Source: an uncultured Roseibium sp. (GTDB lineage Bacteria; Pseudomonadota; Alphaproteobacteria; Rhizobiales; Stappiaceae). From it: a DNA stretch of 64,000 nt. The position numbers and the translations under genes are program-made. The stretch lies in assembly GCF_963669205.1 (NCBI RefSeq), contig NZ_OY769915.1, positions 4,996,001 to 5,060,000 on the forward strand, in the 5' to 3' direction. Below are positions 1 to 9,204 of this stretch, one piece after another; within the stretch, counting starts at the first letter, position 1, and each line of letters starts with the position of its first letter. The notes beneath the pieces were generated by a model. The model was not told where the DNA came from. It was given only the letters and a program-made list of their open reading frames with translations, and ran no database searches.

Positions 1-76
1 TTTGACGGGGTCTGGAATCGGTGTTGCGACATTGCAAGAGCCAGCTAGTGTTTATGCGAGCCAGTAGGATAAACTC

Positions 77-1975
77 ATGAAAGATAACGAGAATCACACA
101 CTTACCTTCGACGAATTCGACGAGATGGTAAACCCGCGCCCGGAAGAGTGTGACTTTGACCGGATCGTGGAATCGGCCCTCAGCCGTCGCGGTTTTCTCG
201 GCGGCGTCATGGCTTTCGGCAGCTTCGCCGCCCTTGGTGGCAGCCTGAGTTCTGCAGAGGCTGCGTCCGGCCGCTTCGCGTTCGACCAGATCCCCACATC
301 CACTGCCGACGACGTGACCGTTCCGGAGGGTTACAAGGTCGATGTCATGATTCAATGGGGCGACCCGTTGTGGTCCGACGCACCCGAATTCGACCAGGCG
401 ACCCGCGGCACGGCTGCGAGCCAGGAACGCGCCTTCGGCGACAACACCGACGGGATGGACGTGTTCGCCCATGACGGCAAGCTTCTGCTTGTCGTGAACA
501 ATGAATATACCAACCGCTCGATCATCTCGACGAAAGCCGAGGACGGCCGTCTTGTCGGCGCGGACGAAATCGCCAAGGGCATGATGGCGCACGGCGTTTC
601 CGTCGTCGAAATCGCCTTCATCGACGGCAAGTGGCAGATGGTCAAGGACAGCCCCTATAACCGCCGGATCACGCCGAATACCGAAATGGACATCACCGGT
701 CCTGCAGCCGGACATGACCTGATGAAGACCGATGCCGATCCGGCCGGAACCAAAACGCTCGGAACCTGGAATAACTGCGGCAACGGTGCCACGCCCTGGG
801 GCACGTATCTTGCCTGTGAAGAGAACTTCAACGGATACTTCTCCTCCAGCGAAGACGTCAAGGACGACAATCCGAAGTCGATCACGCCGGCCATGAAACG
901 CTACGGTGTCAACACCACGGACTGGGGCTACGGCTGGGCCGAAATCGACGAGCGTTTCGATGTCGCCAAGCACCCGAACGAGCCGAACCGTGCGGGCTAC
1001 GTTGTCGAAATCGATCCGACGGACCCGGCATCGGCACCCAAAAAGCGCACCGCGCTCGGCCGCTTCAAGCACGAAAACGCCGAAACCGTCATCAACAATG
1101 ACGGCCGCGTGGTGGTCTATATGGGCGACGACGAGCGGGGTGAATTTGTTTACCGCTACGTTTCCAACGGCGCCTACGCGCCGGGCGCTCCGACTGATGA
1201 CCTGCTGAGTGACGGTGTGCTCTATGTCGCCAAGTTCTCCGACAACGGCACGGGTGCCTGGGTCGCCCTGACACCGGAAACGACCGGGATGGATCACGCC
1301 GAGATCCATATCCATACCCGCCAGGCTGCGTCCGCCGTCGGCGCGACCACGATGGATCGCCCGGAATGGGTTGCGGCCAATCCCAAGGCACCTGAAGTCT
1401 ATTGCTGCCTGACCAACAACAAGAACCGTGGCGTGAAGCCGAATGCCGGCGGTGACGACACTGCAGCAAACGGACCGAACCCGCGCGACAAGAACAATTA
1501 CGGTCAGATCGTGCGCTGGCGGCCGGATGGCGGCGATCACACGGCGCCCGGTTTCACCTGGGACCTTTACGTCCTTGCCGGCAATCCGACGGTTCACTCC
1601 GACGCCTATGCCGGATCCTCGAACGTCAACGCCGACAATATGTTCAACTCGCCGGACGGCCTGGCATTCGACGCCAACGGACTGCTGTGGATCCAGACGG
1701 ACGGCAACTACAAGAACGAGGGCGACTTTGCCGGTCACGGCAACAACCAGATGCTTGCGGGCGACCCGGTCACGGGCGAAATCCGCCGGTTCATGGTCGG
1801 TCCGAACGAGTGCGAGATCACCGGTCTGATATGGAGCCCGGATCGCCGGACCATGTTCGTCGGTATCCAGCACCCGGGCGAGCGCGGCAACAGCCACTGG
1901 CCGGGCGGCGGCGACACCGTTCCGCGTTCCGCAATCATCGCGGTGACACGGGAAGACGGCGGCCTCGTCGGCTGA
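77..1975 (+). CDS. PhoX-family (DUF839) alkaline phosphatase, Tat-exported
   Basis: The 632-residue product looks like a PhoX/DUF839 phosphatase, a family of calcium/iron-dependent periplasmic phosphomonoesterases. A twin-arginine motif (SRRGFLGG, about residues 36-43) sits after an unusually long acidic N-region and is followed by a hydrophobic stretch ending in an Ala-rich cleavage site, so Tat export is expected. The remainder is the Gly/Asn/Asp-rich beta-propeller-like sequence of the family, with segments such as HENAET and NSPDGLAFD that resemble its metal-binding loops. The ATG is preceded by a modest AGGAT site. The gene stands alone, with a strong terminator right behind it. I see no clear Pho box in the 76 bases upstream. 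Confidence 0.85.
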   Translation: MKDNENHTLTFDEFDEMVNPRPEECDFDRIVESALSRRGFLGGVMAFGSFAALGGSLSSAEAASGRFAFDQIPTSTADDVTVPEGYKVDVMIQWGDPLWSDAPEFDQATRGTAASQERAFGDNTDGMDVFAHDGKLLLVVNNEYTNRSIISTKAEDGRLVGADEIAKGMMAHGVSVVEIAFIDGKWQMVKDSPYNRRITPNTEMDITGPAAGHDLMKTDADPAGTKTLGTWNNCGNGATPWGTYLACEENFNGYFSSSEDVKDDNPKSITPAMKRYGVNTTDWGYGWAEIDERFDVAKHPNEPNRAGYVVEIDPTDPASAPKKRTALGRFKHENAETVINNDGRVVVYMGDDERGEFVYRYVSNGAYAPGAPTDDLLSDGVLYVAKFSDNGTGAWVALTPETTGMDHAEIHIHTRQAASAVGATTMDRPEWVAANPKAPEVYCCLTNNKNRGVKPNAGGDDTAANGPNPRDKNNYGQIVRWRPDGGDHTAPGFTWDLYVLAGNPTVHSDAYAGSSNVNADNMFNSPDGLAFDANGLLWIQTDGNYKNEGDFAGHGNNQMLAGDPVTGEIRRFMVGPNECEITGLIWSPDRRTMFVGIQHPGERGNSHWPGGGDTVPRSAIIAVTREDGGLVG

Positions 1976-1999
1976 TCGCGACAGTCCTTGAAAAGGAAG

Positions 2000-2032
2000 A
2001 TCGGCCGGTCCTTGTGACCGGCCGATTTTTTT
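2000..2032. terminator. Rho-independent terminator after the PhoX gene
   Basis: An 11-bp perfect stem (ATCGGCCGGTC / GACCGGCCGAT) with a 5-base loop is followed by seven T residues on the plus strand. It lies 25 bases past the phosphatase stop codon. On the minus strand the stem is followed by a pyrimidine-rich tract, so it may also end transcripts of the phenylacetate operon coming from the other side. Confidence 0.9.
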
Positions 2033-2107
2033 GAGCGGCGCAAAGTCTTGGCCGAAGACGGTCATACGACCGGGACAAGGCAGGCGCGAACACCCATCCG
2101 TTCCGTT

Positions 2108-2476
2108 TCAATCAGCCTTGCCGTGATCGTACCAGACGGCCTCGATATTGTGGCCGTCGGGATCAAGAACGAAGGCCGCATAGTATCCGGGCCAGTAATG
2201 CGGGCGATAGCCGGGACCGCCATTGTCGGCCGCCCCTTCCTGCAGCGCCGTCTCGTAAAAGGCGTGCACCTCCTCCCGGCTCTTGGCTTCAAAGGCGATA
2301 TGGGTCGGCACGACCGGGTCCTTCACCACCCAGAGATCCGTGTTCCGGCCGTCAAAAAAGCCGGCGGCATCCCCGACCTCCATAGAGATCGAGTAGCCAA
2401 GCGGCGCAAGCACTTTCAGATAGAACGCCCTGGACCTCTCATAGTCGCTGACATGCAGATGAGTGTGCGCAATCAA
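2108..2476 (-). CDS. VOC-family (glyoxalase/bleomycin resistance-like) protein
   Basis: A 122-residue single-module VOC protein. It starts MIAHTHLHVSDYERSRAFY, the usual first beta-alpha unit with a potential metal-binding His, and ends with the FVLDPDGHNIEAVW strand typical of glyoxalase-like proteins. Members of this fold are metal-dependent lyases, isomerases, dioxygenases or binding proteins; the substrate cannot be read from sequence. It lies 62 bases downstream of paaZ on the same strand, so it could be the last gene of the phenylacetate operon, but it is not a known part of that pathway. Confidence 0.8.
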   Translation of the reverse strand: MIAHTHLHVSDYERSRAFYLKVLAPLGYSISMEVGDAAGFFDGRNTDLWVVKDPVVPTHIAFEAKSREEVHAFYETALQEGAADNGGPGYRPHYWPGYYAAFVLDPDGHNIEAVWYDHGKAD

Positions 2477-2538
2477 ACCGTCTTCCCCGCAGTGCTGGCG
2501 TTTCCGGTCTCAGCCTATCACACCCATCCCGGCTTGGA

Positions 2539-4602
2539 TCACGCGGCCACCGGCCACTCCTTGGCCACCATCGTCAGGACATCATACTGGGCAACGACCT
2601 CGTCCTTCTGGTTGGTTACCTGGCAGTCCCAGCGCACTTCGCCGTGCTCGGCATTCTCACGCGGATTGATTTCCTTGCAGGTGAGCCGGACCTTGAGACT
2701 GTCGCCGAAATAGACGGGGGTCAGGAAACGCAGGTTGTCGACACCGTAATTGGCAAGCACCGGCCCGGGCTCCGGATCGACGAACAGCCCGGCGGCAAAG
2801 GAGGCGATCAGGTATCCGTGCGCCACGCGATCATCGAAGAACGGATTTGCCTTCGCCGCCTCGCTGTCCATGTGCGCATAGAACGTGTCCCCGGTGAACT
2901 CGGCGAAGTGCTCCACATCTTCCCGTGTGACTTCACGCGCTTTCGTGATGATCTGATCGCCGATCCTCAGGTCTGCCAGGGATTTTCGGAACGGATGGAT
3001 GTCGCTGTGTCCGGCGGCTCCCTCGGTCCATTGACCGGTGACCGCGGACAGAAGCTCGGGCGTTCCCTGGATCGCGCTGCGCTGCATGAAGTGCTTCACG
3101 CCCCGCATGCCGCCCATCTCCTCACCGCCACCGGCACGGCCCGGACCGCCATGCACCAGCGGTGCCAGCGGCGATCCATGCCCCGTGGAGCTTTTGGCAG
3201 ACCGGCGGTTGCCGATCAGAACGCGGCCATGGAACGGCGCAAGACCCGTCACGATCTCGCGGGCGACCGTGCTGTCATCCGTAAACAGAGAAGAGACGAG
3301 CGAACCCCGGCCCTTTTGAGCAAGCGCAACCGCCTCGTCATTGTCGGAATAGGCCATGACCGTGGCCACGGGACCGAAGGCCTCGACCGAATGAACGGCC
3401 TCCGCACCGGCCGGATCGGCGCAGCGCAGCAGGATCGGCGACAGGAATGCGCCCTTCTCGGCATTGCCGGAGGCAAGCGCGACACCATCAGGCGAACCGG
3501 AGACGATCTCTGCCTCCCTGGCCAGAAGCCCGACCTTGATCTTCACATCCTCCCGGTCCCTGAGCGAGACCAATGCGCCCATCCGGGTGTTTTCGTTGTC
3601 GGGCAACCCGATAGGTGTTTTCGCCAGGCGCGCGGACAAGGCCTCCACGACGGCGTCTTCGTAAGCCTGGGGCACGATGATACGCCGGATCGCCGTGCAT
3701 TTCTGCCCGGCCTTGACGGTCATTTCACGCGCAACTTCCTTGATGAAGAGGTTGAACTCATCGGTGCCCGGTCCTGCATCTGCCCCGAGGATCGACGCAT
3801 TCAGACTGTCGGCCTCCATGGTAAACCTCACGGAGTTCTGGAGGATCGCCGCGCCGGATTTAAGCTTCTGACCCGTGGATGCGGATCCGGTGAAGGTCAC
3901 GACATCCTGCTCGATGACATGGTCGAGCAGGTCGCCCGCCGACCCGGTCACGATCTGCAGCGCGCCATCAGGCAAGATTCCCGTTTCAAGAATGCGGCGC
4001 ACCACCAGTTCAGTGAGGTACGCGGTCTGGGAGGCCGGTTTCACGACGCATGGCATGCCGGCAATCAGCGTCGGCGCGATCTTTTCAAGCATGCCCCAGA
4101 CGGGAAAATTGAACGCGTTGATATGGACCGCAACGCCCTGCAGCGGGGTCAGAATGTGTTGCGCGGAAAACGTCCCGTCGCGCGACAGCGGTTCGACAGG
4201 GCCCTCGGTCAGAACCTTCGTGTTCGGCAATTCCCGGCGCGCCTTGGAGGCAAAGGTGAGCAGCGTGCCGATCCCGCCCTCGATATCGATCCAGCCGTCG
4301 GTGCGGGTCGCCCCGGTCGCGAAGTTTTCCTGGTAGAACTCTTCTTTCTGGTCCATGAGGCTCAGGCCTACCGCCTTGAGCATAAGCGCACGCTCGTGGA
4401 TGGTCAGGGCCCGCAGTGCCGGACCTCCGACCGCGCGCGCCCATTCGAGCGCCGCCTTGAAATCGAGCCCCACGGTCCCGATCAACGCGTGGACCTCGCC
4501 CGTTGCAGCGTTCAGAACAGGCGCGCCCTCCCCGTCGCCCGTGCGCCAGGCGCCTTCGACATAGCTCTTCAATCGGCGCGCAGCCGTCCCCGTCCTGCTC
4601 AT
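2539..4602 (-). CDS. paaZ: Bifunctional oxepin-CoA hydrolase / semialdehyde dehydrogenase PaaZ
   Basis: At 687 residues this matches PaaZ, which opens the oxepin-CoA ring made from phenylacetyl-CoA and oxidises the resulting aldehyde to 3-oxo-5,6-dehydrosuberyl-CoA. The N-terminal aldehyde dehydrogenase domain (about 1-530) has the general base Glu263 (FTMEADS) and nucleophile Cys302 (AGQKCTA). The C-terminal MaoC-type hydratase domain (about 545-687) carries the D-x4-H motif in FTGDTFYAH. The ATG lies 21 bases after the previous gene's stop codon, consistent with one transcript with paaABCDE. Both catalytic halves look intact. Confidence 0.95.
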   Translation of the reverse strand: MSRTGTAARRLKSYVEGAWRTGDGEGAPVLNAATGEVHALIGTVGLDFKAALEWARAVGGPALRALTIHERALMLKAVGLSLMDQKEEFYQENFATGATRTDGWIDIEGGIGTLLTFASKARRELPNTKVLTEGPVEPLSRDGTFSAQHILTPLQGVAVHINAFNFPVWGMLEKIAPTLIAGMPCVVKPASQTAYLTELVVRRILETGILPDGALQIVTGSAGDLLDHVIEQDVVTFTGSASTGQKLKSGAAILQNSVRFTMEADSLNASILGADAGPGTDEFNLFIKEVAREMTVKAGQKCTAIRRIIVPQAYEDAVVEALSARLAKTPIGLPDNENTRMGALVSLRDREDVKIKVGLLAREAEIVSGSPDGVALASGNAEKGAFLSPILLRCADPAGAEAVHSVEAFGPVATVMAYSDNDEAVALAQKGRGSLVSSLFTDDSTVAREIVTGLAPFHGRVLIGNRRSAKSSTGHGSPLAPLVHGGPGRAGGGEEMGGMRGVKHFMQRSAIQGTPELLSAVTGQWTEGAAGHSDIHPFRKSLADLRIGDQIITKAREVTREDVEHFAEFTGDTFYAHMDSEAAKANPFFDDRVAHGYLIASFAAGLFVDPEPGPVLANYGVDNLRFLTPVYFGDSLKVRLTCKEINPRENAEHGEVRWDCQVTNQKDEVVAQYDVLTMVAKEWPVAA

Positions 4603-4623
4603 GGATCGTCCTTTCTAGAGTGT

Positions 4624-5403
4624 TCAGGCAAGCTTGAGGCTTGCCAGACGTGCCTCGGCATCGGCTGTCCACGCGCGCCGCAAGGTCTCGTTTTCGGTGT
4701 GCCGCAGGCCCATTTTCTTCAGCCTGTCGAAACGGGTGGAGTGCGCCGGACCGAAAGTCTCGGCAACTTTCGGCAACCAGTAAGCGATCGATGCGAGAGC
4801 GTCGGAGCGCGCGGCAGGTGTTTCCGACACCCGCGCAAGCCCTTCCTGCCCGAGCTCCATGTGCCGCGTTTCCTTGGGCAGGATTGCACGAAATTCCTCG
4901 CTGAGCGGCTGGTAGGATGTCAGCACCTGTTCCCGAAGCTGGTGGACCGTCGCAAGTCCCATGAGAAAATTCATGACCACGGCGTCGGTCCAGCCTTCCA
5001 GCGGATAGTGGAAGACCGACAGGCGCATGTCGCCGCCCTGCCGTTTCGGATCGACCTGCGCGCACCGATCCTGGCGTGCCGACCAGGAATGCGCATTGGT
5101 GTAGAGCGCCTTGTCGGTTCCGAAATCGCCCATCAAGTCGAGAATGCGCTCGGCATGATCCACCTTTTCCAGCGTGATCCGGCACGCGGCGATGCGTTCC
5201 TTCAAACCGGGTGCCCAGTTGACGGCATCGGCGAAACCGGCCGACCCGGCAAGCTCGCTGTCGACAAAGGACGACATCAGCCGCAGCAATTCGCCACGGT
5301 AGCGCGCCGGGACGTTTTCCGGCGATGTCAGCTTTCCGCCCTTTTCCAGATAGTCGGACAGCGTCATCGTTTCTTCGTCGGGAAGTGCTGCCTCATTCGT
5401 CAT
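4624..5403 (-). CDS. PaaA/PaaC-like ferritin-fold protein of the phenylacetate operon
   Basis: A 259-residue protein of the phenylacetic acid catabolic (PaaA/PaaC) ferritin-like family, additional to the bona fide paaA and paaC genes of this cluster. One E-x2-H motif is present (ETRH, 178-181). The position of the first family motif reads EKVDH (79-83), so a canonical diiron site looks incomplete. Its start overlaps the end of paaE by 11 bases and paaZ follows 21 bases later, so it is translated within the operon. Possible roles are an extra structural or assembly subunit, or an oxygenase for a related CoA thioester. The family call is secure; the role is inferred. Confidence 0.75.
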   Translation of the reverse strand: MTNEAALPDEETMTLSDYLEKGGKLTSPENVPARYRGELLRLMSSFVDSELAGSAGFADAVNWAPGLKERIAACRITLEKVDHAERILDLMGDFGTDKALYTNAHSWSARQDRCAQVDPKRQGGDMRLSVFHYPLEGWTDAVVMNFLMGLATVHQLREQVLTSYQPLSEEFRAILPKETRHMELGQEGLARVSETPAARSDALASIAYWLPKVAETFGPAHSTRFDRLKKMGLRHTENETLRRAWTADAEARLASLKLA

Positions 5404-6469
5404 AGCTGATCACCACCTTGTCGGAGACGGGAATGCACTGGCAGGAAAGGACGTAGCCGGCGCGGACCTCGTAGTCTTCAAGCGCGTGGTTCACTTCCAT
5501 TTCCACCTCCCCTTCCAGCACCCTGGCGCGGCATGTGGAACAAACACCGGCCTTGCAGGAGAACGGCGCATCCATGGCGTTGGCGACCGCTGCCTCCAAT
5601 ACGGAGGTTCCGTCTTTCTGCATCTGGAAATTCCGGGTCGTTCCGTCGAGCGTGACGGAGAGTTCGCAGGTGCCTGCCGCGGCAGCACTCGCCGTTGATG
5701 CCGGTCGCGCCTTCGCCCGCCCCGGCTGTGAAGAGGCAAACAGTTCGAACCGGATCTGCTCGTCCGTCAGACCGTGTTTGCGCAGGCTCTCCGCAATGGT
5801 CAGCATCATCGGCTCCGGGCCGCAGATAAACGCCGTGTCAACCTCGTCCGCGTCGATCCAGAGCTTGAACAGGAGATCCATTTTCTCCGCATCGATCCGG
5901 CCTGTGAACAGATCGATGTCCTGGCTTTCCGTTTCCAGGATATGGATCAGCGACAACCGCCCGAGATACCGGTTCTTGAGGTCTTCGAGTTCCTCCCGGA
6001 ACATGATCGAGCTGGTTTGCCTGTTGGCGTAGATCAGCGTGAAGGTGCTGTCCGGCTCGCGCGCCAGAACCGTCTTGATGATGGACAGCACTGGCGTGAT
6101 GCCGGATCCGCCGGCAAAACCGAGATAGCCTTTTGCAGACGCAGGCTGCAATTCGGTATGGAACCGGCCCATCGGTGTCATTGCATCGAGGCGGTCCCCC
6201 ACCTTCAGTTCCTCATTCGCCCAGGTCGAAAAGGCACCGCCATCGACACGCTTGATGCCGACCTTCAGGCAACCTTCGTCGAGACCCGTACAGATCGAAT
6301 AGGACCGGCGCAGCTCCTCCCCGTCAAAGTCCCGGCGGAACGTCAGATACTGACCCTGGATGAAACTGAACGCGTCGGCATCAGCAGCATCCGGCCTGAG
6401 CGTGACCACAACCGCATCGCGCGTATCGCGGCGAATGTCGGTCACTTCGAGCGAATGGAATCGTGCCAT
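5393..6469 (-). CDS. paaE: Phenylacetyl-CoA epoxidase reductase PaaE
   Basis: A 358-residue reductase that passes electrons from NADPH through FAD and a [2Fe-2S] centre to the diiron PaaAC core. The N-terminal ferredoxin-reductase part shows the FAD motif RRSYSIC (about residue 60) and the GGSGITPVLS nucleotide-binding loop. The C-terminal plant-type ferredoxin domain carries CKAGVCSTC and a distal Cys in LSCQC. I chose the start at MARFHSLEV because the length then matches known PaaE and the upstream in-frame extension is low-complexity. The gene is 22 bases downstream of paaD and overlaps the next gene. Confidence 0.95.
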   Translation of the reverse strand: MARFHSLEVTDIRRDTRDAVVVTLRPDAADADAFSFIQGQYLTFRRDFDGEELRRSYSICTGLDEGCLKVGIKRVDGGAFSTWANEELKVGDRLDAMTPMGRFHTELQPASAKGYLGFAGGSGITPVLSIIKTVLAREPDSTFTLIYANRQTSSIMFREELEDLKNRYLGRLSLIHILETESQDIDLFTGRIDAEKMDLLFKLWIDADEVDTAFICGPEPMMLTIAESLRKHGLTDEQIRFELFASSQPGRAKARPASTASAAAAGTCELSVTLDGTTRNFQMQKDGTSVLEAAVANAMDAPFSCKAGVCSTCRARVLEGEVEMEVNHALEDYEVRAGYVLSCQCIPVSDKVVISYDE

Positions 6470-6491
6470 GGGCGCTGCCCTCTTACTGCGT

Positions 6492-7013
6492 CTAGATACA
6501 TTTGAAATAATCGAACGGTTCCAGGCACGCCCGGCAGCGCCACGCGGCCTTGCACGGTGTCGAGCCGTACTGGCTGACCCGCTCCGTATCGCTGCTGCCG
6601 CAACGCGGGCAGGCGACGTCCGGGCCACTTGCCCCTGACAGCCGTGCCGCCCGGGAACTCATTCCATCGCTGGCAGTGCCGTCGACGGGCGGTGCAATCC
6701 CGAAGGATTTCAGTTTGTCCCGGGCATCCTGCGTGACCCAGTCCGTGGTCCATGGCGGCGAAAGCCGCCTTTCAAGGCGCAGGTTGCGCACACCCTTTTC
6801 GCGCAGCTTTTCCTCGATCATGAGATCGATCACGGCCGTAGCCGGGCATCCCGAATAGGTCGGCGTGACCGCGACGACAAGCTGGTCGCCCTCGTATCCG
6901 ACATCCCGGACGATGCCGAGTTCCGTTACCGATACGACGGGGATTTCAGGGTCGGGAACCTCCGCGAGCCAGATCCAGATCTCGTCGATTGCGGGAGGAA
7001 GCGTCGTCGACAT
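6492..7013 (-). CDS. paaD: Phenylacetyl-CoA epoxidase accessory protein PaaD
   Basis: A 173-residue MIP18/DUF59-type protein required for the PaaABCE monooxygenase, probably for Fe-S or metal assembly. The N-terminal DUF59 fold includes EVPDPEIPVVSVTELGIVRD and a TYSGCPAT loop with the conserved Cys. The C-terminal PaaD tail has two CxxC pairs (CPRC and CRAC) suited to zinc binding. It lies 9 bases downstream of paaC and 22 bases upstream of paaE. Confidence 0.93.
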   Translation of the reverse strand: MSTTLPPAIDEIWIWLAEVPDPEIPVVSVTELGIVRDVGYEGDQLVVAVTPTYSGCPATAVIDLMIEEKLREKGVRNLRLERRLSPPWTTDWVTQDARDKLKSFGIAPPVDGTASDGMSSRAARLSGASGPDVACPRCGSSDTERVSQYGSTPCKAAWRCRACLEPFDYFKCI

Positions 7014-7022
7014 CGCCCCGCC

Positions 7023-7844
7023 TCACCAGCTCGCGCCCGGATAGGCACGCTGCAGAAACTGCATCTCCGCAAGGATGAAGCCGAGATGTTCCGTATGGCG
7101 CCCCTGTTTGCCGCCAAGATGCGCATAGCCGCCGGGTTCGGGTGTCTTGAGCGTCGCTTCGTCCAGGATCGCCCGGACATTCTCATCCCAGCGCCCTTGC
7201 AGCTCAGCGGGATCCGGTGCAATGCCTGCTTCAACCAGCACCGCATCGACATCATCGCCGGTGAACATTTCGCCTGTATAGGGCCACAGCAGATCGAGAG
7301 CCTCCTGCATCCGGCGGTGGCTTTCATCCGTTCCGTCGCCGAGCCGCACGACGATGTCCGATGCACGGTCGAGATGGTAGCTGACTTCCTTGAGCGCCTT
7401 GGCCGCGATCTCCGCGACACGCGGGCTCTGCGACTGTTCGGCAAGCCAACCGAGCATCAGATGATGATAGGCATCGAACAGGAACTCGCGCATGATCGTC
7501 ACCGCCATGTCGCCCTTCGGCAGTTCCACCAGCAACAGATTGTGGAACTTCATGGCATCACGCAGGTAAGCGAGACCGTCCGCGTCCCGGCCCTTTCCTT
7601 CCACCTCGCCCGCAAGTCCGAGCCACATCTGCGTGTGCCCGATCAGATCGAGCGCCGTGTTGGCAAGCGCGATGTCCTCTTCCAGGACCGGTCCGTGACC
7701 GCACCATTCGGACGTCCGGTGCCCGAGGATGAGCGCGTTGTCGCCCATCCGGCAGAGCCATTCGAAAAACGCGGGCCGGATGTCCTCGTCGCTCAGGAAC
7801 GTATCGGTCTGCCTTTTGGCAGCGTTTGTCTGCGCGTCGGACAT
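7023..7844 (-). CDS. paaC: Phenylacetyl-CoA epoxidase structural subunit PaaC
   Basis: A ferritin-like protein of 273 residues, the structural partner of the catalytic PaaA subunit. It contains MGDNALILGHRTSEWCGHGP near the N-terminus, a PaaC hallmark, and ends in the usual LQRAYPGA segment. I take the ATG at 7844, which overlaps the paaB stop codon as TGATG; an in-frame GTG one codon upstream is also possible. The gene sits in the canonical A-B-C-D-E order. Confidence 0.93.
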   Translation of the reverse strand: MSDAQTNAAKRQTDTFLSDEDIRPAFFEWLCRMGDNALILGHRTSEWCGHGPVLEEDIALANTALDLIGHTQMWLGLAGEVEGKGRDADGLAYLRDAMKFHNLLLVELPKGDMAVTIMREFLFDAYHHLMLGWLAEQSQSPRVAEIAAKALKEVSYHLDRASDIVVRLGDGTDESHRRMQEALDLLWPYTGEMFTGDDVDAVLVEAGIAPDPAELQGRWDENVRAILDEATLKTPEPGGYAHLGGKQGRHTEHLGFILAEMQFLQRAYPGASW

Positions 7845-8131
7845 CACATTTTTCCCACTTCGTCAGGAATGTCGAAGAAGGTCGGATGCCGGTAGGTCTT
7901 GCTTTCGGCCGGGTCGAACAGCGGCCCCTTTTCCGAGGGGCTCGATGCCGTGATCTCCTTCGACGGCACAACCCAGATCGACACCCCTTCGCGCCGCCGC
8001 GTGTAGACGTCGCGCGCGTGGTTGATCGCCATCTCGGCATCCGGAGCGTGAAGGCTGCCGACATGCCGATGGTTCAGGCCGTGCTGCCCTCGGATAAACA
8101 CTTCCCAGAGAGGCCATTCTTTCTTGGACAT
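7844..8131 (-). CDS. paaB: Phenylacetyl-CoA epoxidase subunit PaaB
   Basis: A 95-residue PaaB, the small subunit that bridges PaaAC heterodimers in the epoxidase complex. The start resembles known PaaB (WPLWEVFIRGQHGLNHRHVG), followed by HAPDAEMAINHARDVYTRR and the SIWVVPS strand. It is 27 bases downstream of paaA and overlaps paaC. Confidence 0.95.
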   Translation of the reverse strand: MSKKEWPLWEVFIRGQHGLNHRHVGSLHAPDAEMAINHARDVYTRRREGVSIWVVPSKEITASSPSEKGPLFDPAESKTYRHPTFFDIPDEVGKM

Positions 8132-8158
8132 GGCAGTTCCTCCCTCTCCTCGTCTCGA

Positions 8159-9157
8159 TTATTCAGCTGCGACCGAAGCGGCCTTGCGGCGGTCGGCGGC
8201 CTTCTCCGCGTAGGCATTCAGTCCCTCGCGAAACCAGGCACCGTCGTCCCAGGCCTTGACCCGGGCATCGAGGCGCTCGCGATTGCACGGACCATTGCCC
8301 TTGATGACTTCGAAGAATTCGGACCAGTCCGGCTCGGAGAAATCGTAGCCCTTTTTGTCCTCGTTCCAGGCCAGCTTCTCGTCCGGGACCTTGAGGCCGA
8401 GATAGTCGGCCTGCGGCACGGTCTCATTGACGAACTTCTGGCGCAGCTCGTCGTTGGTATTCATCTTGATCTTCCAGGCCATGGATTGCGCCGAATGAAC
8501 GGAGTCCTTGTCGGACGGCCCGAACATCATCAGCGAGGGAAACCAGAACCGGTTCAGCGCGTCCTGCGCCATGTCCTTCTGTTCCGGTGTCCCGGCGGCC
8601 ATTTTCATCATGATCGCGTAGCCCTGGCGCTGGTGGAAGCTTTCTTCCTTGCAGATACGGATCATGGCCCGGCTGTAGGGTCCGTAGGACGTTCGCTGCA
8701 GCGGCACCTGGTTCATGATCGCCGCGCCGTCAACAAGCCAGCCGACCGCGCCGATATCGGCCCAGTTCAGGGTCGGATAGTTGAAGATCGAGCTGTATTT
8801 CATTTTGCCCGAATGCAGCTTTTCCAGAAGCTCGTCCCGGGAAACACCAAGGGTCTCGGCCGCCGAATAAAGATAAAGACCGTGCCCGGCTTCGTCCTGG
8901 ACCTTTGCCAGCAGGATGGCCTTGCGTTCCAGGGTCGGCGCCCGGGTGATCCAGTTGCCTTCCGGCAGCTGTCCGACGATTTCCGAATGGGCATGCTGGC
9001 CGATCTGGCGGACCAGGGTCTTGCGATAGCCCTCCGGCATCCAGTCCTTCGGCTCGATTTTTTCGCCGTTGTCGACCCGGTCCTGAAAGGCACGCTCTTC
9101 CGGCGACATCTCTTCGCGGGACTTGAGACCTTCCGATTTCACGAGCTGCGCATACAT
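8159..9157 (-). CDS. paaA: Phenylacetyl-CoA epoxidase catalytic subunit PaaA
   Basis: The 332-residue diiron oxygenase subunit that epoxidises the aromatic ring of phenylacetyl-CoA. The two helical-bundle iron-binding motifs are intact: DEAGH in VQDEAGHGLYLY and E-x2-H in KEESFHQRQGY. The ATG at 9157 is preceded by a clear GGAGG site 7-8 bases away. It is the first epoxidase gene, 47 bases downstream of the thiolase gene. Confidence 0.96.
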   Translation of the reverse strand: MYAQLVKSEGLKSREEMSPEERAFQDRVDNGEKIEPKDWMPEGYRKTLVRQIGQHAHSEIVGQLPEGNWITRAPTLERKAILLAKVQDEAGHGLYLYSAAETLGVSRDELLEKLHSGKMKYSSIFNYPTLNWADIGAVGWLVDGAAIMNQVPLQRTSYGPYSRAMIRICKEESFHQRQGYAIMMKMAAGTPEQKDMAQDALNRFWFPSLMMFGPSDKDSVHSAQSMAWKIKMNTNDELRQKFVNETVPQADYLGLKVPDEKLAWNEDKKGYDFSEPDWSEFFEVIKGNGPCNRERLDARVKAWDDGAWFREGLNAYAEKAADRRKAASVAAE

Positions 9158-9204
9158 CGCATTTCCTCCAAAAGCACCTGTTCAGGCCGTGTGCACTTCC
9201 GATC

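Noticed and set aside
2644..5409. Very long open frame (over 900 codons) on the plus strand opposite paaZ and the PaaC-like gene
   Set aside because: Antisense frame typical of GC-rich genes; Arg/Gly/Asp-rich translation without domains, and the minus-strand genes are clear enzymes with overlapping operon structure.
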